Below, one piece after another: positions 58,371-59,339 of a stretch of DNA of 59,339 nt. The stretch is from Lachnospiraceae bacterium (GTDB taxonomy: Bacteria > Bacillota > Clostridia > Lachnospirales > Lachnospiraceae), in the NCBI GenBank assembly GCA_017511045.1, contig JAFWLM010000036.1, forward strand, positions 1 through 59,339, read 5' to 3'. The notes below the pieces were generated by a model. That model was not told the origin of the DNA and ran no database searches. It worked only from the letters and a program-made list of their open reading frames with translations. Positions within the stretch are counted from its first letter, which is position 1. Each line of letters starts with the position of its first letter. The position numbers and the translations under genes were made by a program.

Positions 58371-59339
58371 TTATTCCGTACGCAGAGCTACGACAGGGTC
58401 CTGGCGTGATGCCTTCTTCGCCGGGATCAGACCGCCGATCATCGTGATCACGATACTGATCAGGATCAGGATCAGCGCACTCACAGGAGGCAGCGTCGCA
58501 CTGAGTACTGTCGAACCCATCAGGGAGTGAACAATGGCATTGATCGGAATGATAAGGAGCAGGGTGATCCCAACACCGATGATGCCGGAGAAGCAGCCGA
58601 TGATAAATGTCTCTGCATTAAACACATTGGAGATATTCCGTTTGGAAGCTCCGAGCGCGCGAAGGACACCGATCTCCTTGGTCCGCTCAAGAACCGAAAT
58701 ATTGGTAATGATACCAATCATGATGCAGGAGACAAAGAGCGAGACTCCGACAAATCCGATCAGCACATAGGAGATCGCGTTAATGATCGTCGTAATGGAA
58801 GAGGTCAGCAGCGCCACATAGTCGGTATAGGTGATCTTATTCTCTTCCACGACTTTTTCATTATAATTCTTGATCGAGGCTGCAATGCCGTCCTTTCCTT
58901 CAAAACTGTCCGCATACAGGCTGATCATCGAAGGAGCATCATAGCTCACCATACCGAATTTCTTCATGTTTCCGTCGTAACTGGAAACACCGATCAGGGA
59001 ATCAAAGACAGCTGCCAGTGATTTCTGCTTTGCAAAATTGTCAAGCCAGTACTGAACTGCTTCTGCTCCATCTGTGTCTTCAGAGGAAAGGGAGACGTTT
59101 TCCATCGCAGAGCTGACTCCGCTGAGATCAAGCCCGCTAAAGTCCACTCCGCTGAGGTCCATGCTGCTGAGGTCCAGTCCGCTGAAGTCAACGCCGCTCA
59201 CGTCGATCTTACTGAGGTCGACCTTTGAAAGATCGATGTTGCTGAAATCCAGGGAACTGAAGTCCAGAACGGAAAAATCGATCGTGCTGTAATCAATCTG
59301 AGTGACATCCATGTCACTGAAATCCAGTGTATTAAAATC
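58371..59339 (-). CDS. FtsX/MacB-type ABC permease, C-terminal part, with pentapeptide repeat
   Basis: The reading frame is open to the window edge, so the N-terminus is missing. The last ~130 residues have three membrane segments and the FtsX signature (ISVLERTKEIGVLRALGASK, GLIPAKKASRQDPVVALRTE). Before this, at least 15 tandem five-residue units of form D-[FLVY]-S-x-[LIVM] (DFSGL, DLSSM, DLSGV and others) occupy the visible start, in what should be the extracellular loop. Such permeases work in peptide or lipoprotein export or mechanotransmission. The repeat region is likely a stiff beta-solenoid. Confidence 0.82.
   Translation of the reverse strand, partial: DFNTLDFSDMDVTQIDYSTIDFSVLDFSSLDFSNIDLSKVDLSKIDVSGVDFSGLDLSSMDLSGVDFSGLDLSGVSSAMENVSLSSEDTDGAEAVQYWLDNFAKQKSLAAVFDSLIGVSSYDGNMKKFGMVSYDAPSMISLYADSFEGKDGIAASIKNYNEKVVEENKITYTDYVALLTSSITTIINAISYVLIGFVGVSLFVSCIMIGIITNISVLERTKEIGVLRALGASKRNISNVFNAETFIIGCFSGIIGVGITLLLIIPINAIVHSLMGSTVLSATLPPVSALILILISIVITMIGGLIPAKKASRQDPVVALRTE

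Overview
The window looks like chromosomal DNA of an anaerobic, low-to-mid GC Gram-positive bacterium of the Clostridia, most like a gut Lachnospiraceae or Eubacteriales species. This is inferred from gene content: tungsten aldehyde oxidoreductases, a two-subunit oxygen-sensitive fumarase, NADH/ferredoxin flavin complexes, many [4Fe-4S] proteins, AGGAGG-type ribosome binding sites, lipoproteins, and no outer-membrane genes. Most genes are on the minus strand. No phage, plasmid, CRISPR array or intact transposase was seen.

Layout: 0-3.3 kb holds the start of a NuoE-like gene, an FAD protein, a thymidylate-synthase-like protein, a Nudix hydrolase and thioredoxin. 3.3-9.4 kb reads as one copper-controlled unit, csoR-copA-larE-larB-larC. 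Its promoter carries two CsoR-type operators, and copA ends in a CopZ-like domain with its own ribosome binding site. 9.5-38.4 kb is a tungsten region. It contains an aldehyde:ferredoxin oxidoreductase (AOR) with a MoaD-like carrier and a polyferredoxin-alcohol dehydrogenase fusion, a GlpA/GlpB-like flavoprotein pair, the tungstate importer tupABC (TupA appears circularly permuted), a second AOR with ferredoxin, MoaD-like and NuoE/F/G-like subunits (a WorABCSL-like complex), a LysR regulator and a MoeB-like activating enzyme. Interleaved are trpB, an AI-2E-family permease, a phenylacetate-CoA ligase with ACT protein, fumarase, an RlmN-like enzyme, a HAD phosphatase, MscS, a K+ channel and a hybrid histidine kinase.

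38.5-47.2 kb carries a beta-helix lipoprotein, an aminotransferase, an S1-domain protein, a CocE hydrolase with an MFS transporter and divergent LysR, and an acetyltransferase. 47.8-56 kb is housekeeping: tRNA-Ser, ispD, the t6A set tsaD/tsaB/tsaE with rimI and RNase Z, lysC, hom and prfB. 56-59.3 kb has tRNA-Leu, a membrane-anchored trigger-factor-like foldase and the end of an ABC permease with a long pentapeptide repeat.

How the genes may work together (inference): TupABC imports tungstate; the MoeB-like and two MoaD-like proteins may serve the tungstopterin cofactor or its sulfur chemistry; the two AOR systems interconvert aldehydes and acids, one feeding electrons to a NAD/ferredoxin flavin module and the other coupled to an alcohol dehydrogenase carrying its own iron-sulfur wire.

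The least explained sequence is non-coding. A structured element follows both tRNA genes and contains a 14-nt exact complement of that tRNA's own T-arm. A pair of 160-bp repeats resembles IS21-type transposon ends, and a 170-bp segment is bounded by 27-bp inverted repeats.
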